NCBI GenBank assembly: GCA_021783175.1
Contig: JAJXUF010000020.1
Coordinates: forward strand, 1 to 44,062
Length of the DNA: 44,062 nt
From: Pseudomonadota bacterium
Lineage (GTDB): Bacteria; Pseudomonadota; Gammaproteobacteria; Acidiferrobacterales; UBA6901
Direction: 5' to 3'
This document shows, piece after piece, positions 42,160 to 44,062 of this stretch (position 1 is the first letter of the stretch; every line of letters begins with the position of its first letter). A program made the position numbers and the translations under genes. Under the pieces are notes generated by a model that saw only the letters and a program-made list of their open reading frames with translations, did no database searches and was not told where the DNA came from.

Positions 42160-43150
42160 AGAGCCCGTGCACCGCACTGCCTTTTAAACTTATTGATTTT
42201 TCGTGCAAATTCCAAGCCAATGCGCCAGCAATCGCCGGCCAACTTCCTAGATGAGAGAGGGGCCTTAAGATTGCTTGGAAAACAATGGGCTACAGCTGGC
42301 AGCCGACCAATTCCGCGGTTGCATACTGATCCCACAGCAGCAATCTGCTCGGGTGGGTGTCACTGTACGTCACTGGACGAGCGGTTTTGGCGTAAACATG
42401 GCGGAAGCCAAGGTGCTATGCAAAATAATACCCGACACAAATAGTCAACTATCGGTGCGGATCGTCGATCCCACAGTGAACCGATGTTGAGCCGTGAAGC
42501 TGAATCCTCGAATTTCGCCGATACTCAGACCAAGGAGAAGCGCGGCAAATGTCGAATCAGTGAAGCACTCGGCCACCAGGGCGAAACAAATTGCGCGTTG
42601 ACGTCGACTACAACCACCGCGCTCCGCCCTGCAGCACACTGCACGAAGAACTTCTCGTGCTGGTCTGAACCCGACGCCGCAATGGGGTGGTGCCTCTGCC
42701 GCTACCACGGTAAATCCCCTTGAGGCCGGATTTCGCACATGACCCATTTCTAACCCGGCAACAACGCCGGCTTGTTCTGCCATTGCAGCGTCGATCTACG
42801 CCAAATTCAGATTAATGGCGTTTTCGAAGCTGACCCGTAGCAAGAGACCCGTTTCCTTGCCGATGGATTGGACTGGAGCGATTAAAGTCGTGAACACTGG
42901 CGGAAAATTCGAGGCTTGCTTGGTCCAGGAAAATTGATGGCCGCCAAATGGTGCACCGATGTGGTCACTGGGCAAATACGCGACGACCGACGCTAACCTG
43001 CATGTCTAGGATCGTTCAGCGGCATAAGCAACGGTTGACGTCGCCACAACCTATGAACACACTTAGTGCGTGTCCCAGGCGGCAAGGCGCCGGGGTCGTC
43101 TTTGACCGCCGCGTGCCCACAACACCTCGAACCAGAGGAGGAACAAAGAT
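42160..43150. other. 991-nt region without a supported gene
   Basis: This long gap between HD-GYP and parA holds several frames of 60-110 residues on both strands (for example 42484-42723 plus, 42445-42783 minus), none with a ribosome binding site, conserved motif or hydrophobic pattern. It may contain decayed sequence; I see no transposase motif. The last 20 nt carry the parA ribosome binding site (GAGGAGGAAC). Confidence 0.4.
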
Positions 43151-43846
43151 ATGAATTTTTTGGACAAGATGTCCGGGCGATACAAGCCGCTAACCTACAA
43201 GACACGAACAATCATGATTATCAACAGCAAGGGTGGAAGCGGTAAGACGACGCTGGCCACGAATCTTGCGAGCTATTATGCCGCTCGGGCAACGCGCGTC
43301 GCACTGGCCGACTTCGACCCACAAAGCTCAAGCCTCGCCTGGCTTGCGGCTCGGCCTGAAGATGCCGCACCGATACGCGCGCTCGCAGCGTGGCGCGATT
43401 CACTCTGGGTGCCGCGTGACGTTGATACCGTGGTGATGGACGTAGCCTCAGGCGTGCGTCACCGACACTTGGCGAGGCTGCTGCGCCGCGCTCAAACGGT
43501 GATCATACCGGTATTGCCTTCAGCACTCGATATTCGCGCGACCAAGGAATTCATCACTGACCTGCTGGCGGCCCATGCCAAGGCAAGTCTGGGCTCCAAA
43601 GTCGCCGTAGTTGCCAACCGTGTGCGGGAGAATACGCGCGCATTCGAAGCGCTGGAGGAATTCTTGACCGGGCTTGCGCTGCCTTTTCTTACCAGCCTGC
43701 GCGAAAGTCAGAATTATGTAACTGCTGCGGAACGCGGCGTCGGAATCTTTGAAATGGGGCCCGCATCGGTAGCAACTGACCTCGAACAGTGGGATCCCTT
43801 GCTGAAATGGCTCAGGAGCAAGCGAAGCGGCGCAAAGCGCGCGTGA
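43151..43846 (+). CDS. ParA/MinD-family partition-like ATPase
   Basis: A 231-residue deviant-Walker ATPase. Walker A is INSKGGSGKTT (about 24-34), with the ParA signature lysine KGGxGKT; Walker A' is ALADFDPQSSS (about 53-63), and a Walker B-like VVMDVASG lies near 97-104. Such proteins dimerise with ATP on DNA or membrane and position plasmids, chromosomes or protein complexes. No ParB-like gene is beside it, so cargo is unknown; orphan ParA proteins often position other machinery. A strong GAGGAGGAAC ribosome binding site precedes ATG 43151, so the first 21 residues are retained. Confidence 0.88.
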   Translation: MNFLDKMSGRYKPLTYKTRTIMIINSKGGSGKTTLATNLASYYAARATRVALADFDPQSSSLAWLAARPEDAAPIRALAAWRDSLWVPRDVDTVVMDVASGVRHRHLARLLRRAQTVIIPVLPSALDIRATKEFITDLLAAHAKASLGSKVAVVANRVRENTRAFEALEEFLTGLALPFLTSLRESQNYVTAAERGVGIFEMGPASVATDLEQWDPLLKWLRSKRSGAKRA

Positions 43847-43950
43847 CCAGAACAGAATTCGCGCCGCAGACGATCTGCTGCGGGGGAAACTGTGAATCTT
43901 TCCTGCTTCCCGAATTGATACACCGAACGCGTCATGAATGGCCAATACGG

Positions 43951-44062
43951 CTATTTCCTGAATAACCATAGAATTATGGCAAATATAAGACTCACCAGAA
44001 TCGACGTGGTAATGGGAAAATAGAAGATGACATTGCCACGCTTTATGACAATATCCCCGGGT
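43951..44062 (-). CDS. DUF2905 small membrane protein, C-terminal part
   Basis: The last 36 residues of a minus-strand gene whose start is off the window read PGDIVIKRGNVIFYFPITTS followed by ILVSLIFAIILWLFRK and a TAG stop at 43953-43951. This matches the C-terminal half of DUF2905 (usual length about 70 residues; two transmembrane segments with a PGDI.I.RGN..FYFP loop between). Function of the family is unknown. It converges on parA with a 104-nt gap. Confidence 0.85.
   Translation of the reverse strand, partial: PGDIVIKRGNVIFYFPITTSILVSLIFAIILWLFRK

Noticed and set aside
42445..42783. 112-codon minus-strand frame in the gap before parA as a possible gene or decayed transposase
   Set aside because: No conserved transposase motif, no ribosome binding site, no flanking inverted repeats or target duplication that I could see.
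1..44062. tRNA/rRNA genes, CRISPR arrays, insertion sequences
   Set aside because: Visual search for tRNA T-arm patterns, regularly spaced repeats and transposase motifs gave nothing outside coding sequence; a covariance-model scan was not possible here.

Overview
The window reads as chromosome of a chemolithotrophic, sulfur-oxidising proteobacterium. The strongest evidence is a nearly complete reverse dissimilatory sulfite reductase (rDsr) cluster on the minus strand: dsrA-dsrB-dsrE-dsrF-dsrH-dsrC-dsrM-dsrK-dsrL-dsrJ-dsrO-dsrP-dsrN-dsrR (14987 down to 2033). DsrEFH, DsrL and DsrR mark the oxidative rather than the sulfate-reducing form. A dihydrolipoamide dehydrogenase-like gene follows dsrR by 2 nt, where model organisms have dsrS. 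A gammaproteobacterial sulfur or iron/sulfur oxidiser (Acidiferrobacter/Sulfuricaulis-like) would fit, but taxonomy cannot be settled from this sequence alone.

Layout. 1-240: 5' part of an unrecognised minus-strand gene. 576-14987: the dsr cluster. 15418-16185: UbiE-like methyltransferase. 16614-18827: SCO1 and heme A synthase (oxidase assembly, with no oxidase genes in view). 18842-22534: a CHASE-PAS4-GGDEF-EAL protein. 22766-23952: SirB-like membrane protein and a periplasmic CHRD/SodC-like protein. 24461-27784: a Cyc2-like monoheme cytochrome-porin fusion and a polyferredoxin membrane protein. 28378-31578: RsmE, two tandem CsgG-like lipoproteins and a DksA/TraR-type zinc-finger protein. 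31628-32285: a decayed DUF72 gene. 32330-36857: moeA, then a three-gene operon (Trx-4TM fusion, GcvH-like lipoyl protein, 4TM NnrS/COX1-like protein), divergent from a Dnr/FNR-type regulator, a tiny membrane ORF and moaC. 36939-40865: a DUF2892 protein and a 1179-residue NfnAB-like flavoprotein fusion. 40906-42159: HD-GYP protein. 43151-43846: orphan ParA. 43951-44062: 3' end of a DUF2905 gene.

Two threads tie the window together. (1) Four sites match the FNR/Dnr consensus TTGAT-N4-ATCAA with at most one mismatch. They lie upstream of dsrA, dsrE, the cytochrome-porin gene and the Dnr-divergent operon. At each, a -10-like hexamer sits about 32-33 nt downstream of the box centre, the spacing of a class II FNR promoter. 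The Dnr-like protein encoded here carries the E-x-x-S-R recognition-helix residues that read this consensus. This suggests that rDsr sulfur oxidation, an outer-membrane electron conduit and a nitrosative/thiol-redox operon are co-regulated with oxygen or NO status. (2) Lipoyl chemistry appears twice without a 2-oxoacid dehydrogenase or glycine-cleavage complex: a free-standing Lpd in the dsr operon, and a GcvH-like carrier beside a thioredoxin-membrane fusion in the Dnr-linked operon. The latter operon is my best candidate for an undescribed system.

No tRNA, rRNA, CRISPR array, transposase or attachment site was found. Many long antisense reading frames are high-GC shadows and were left out.
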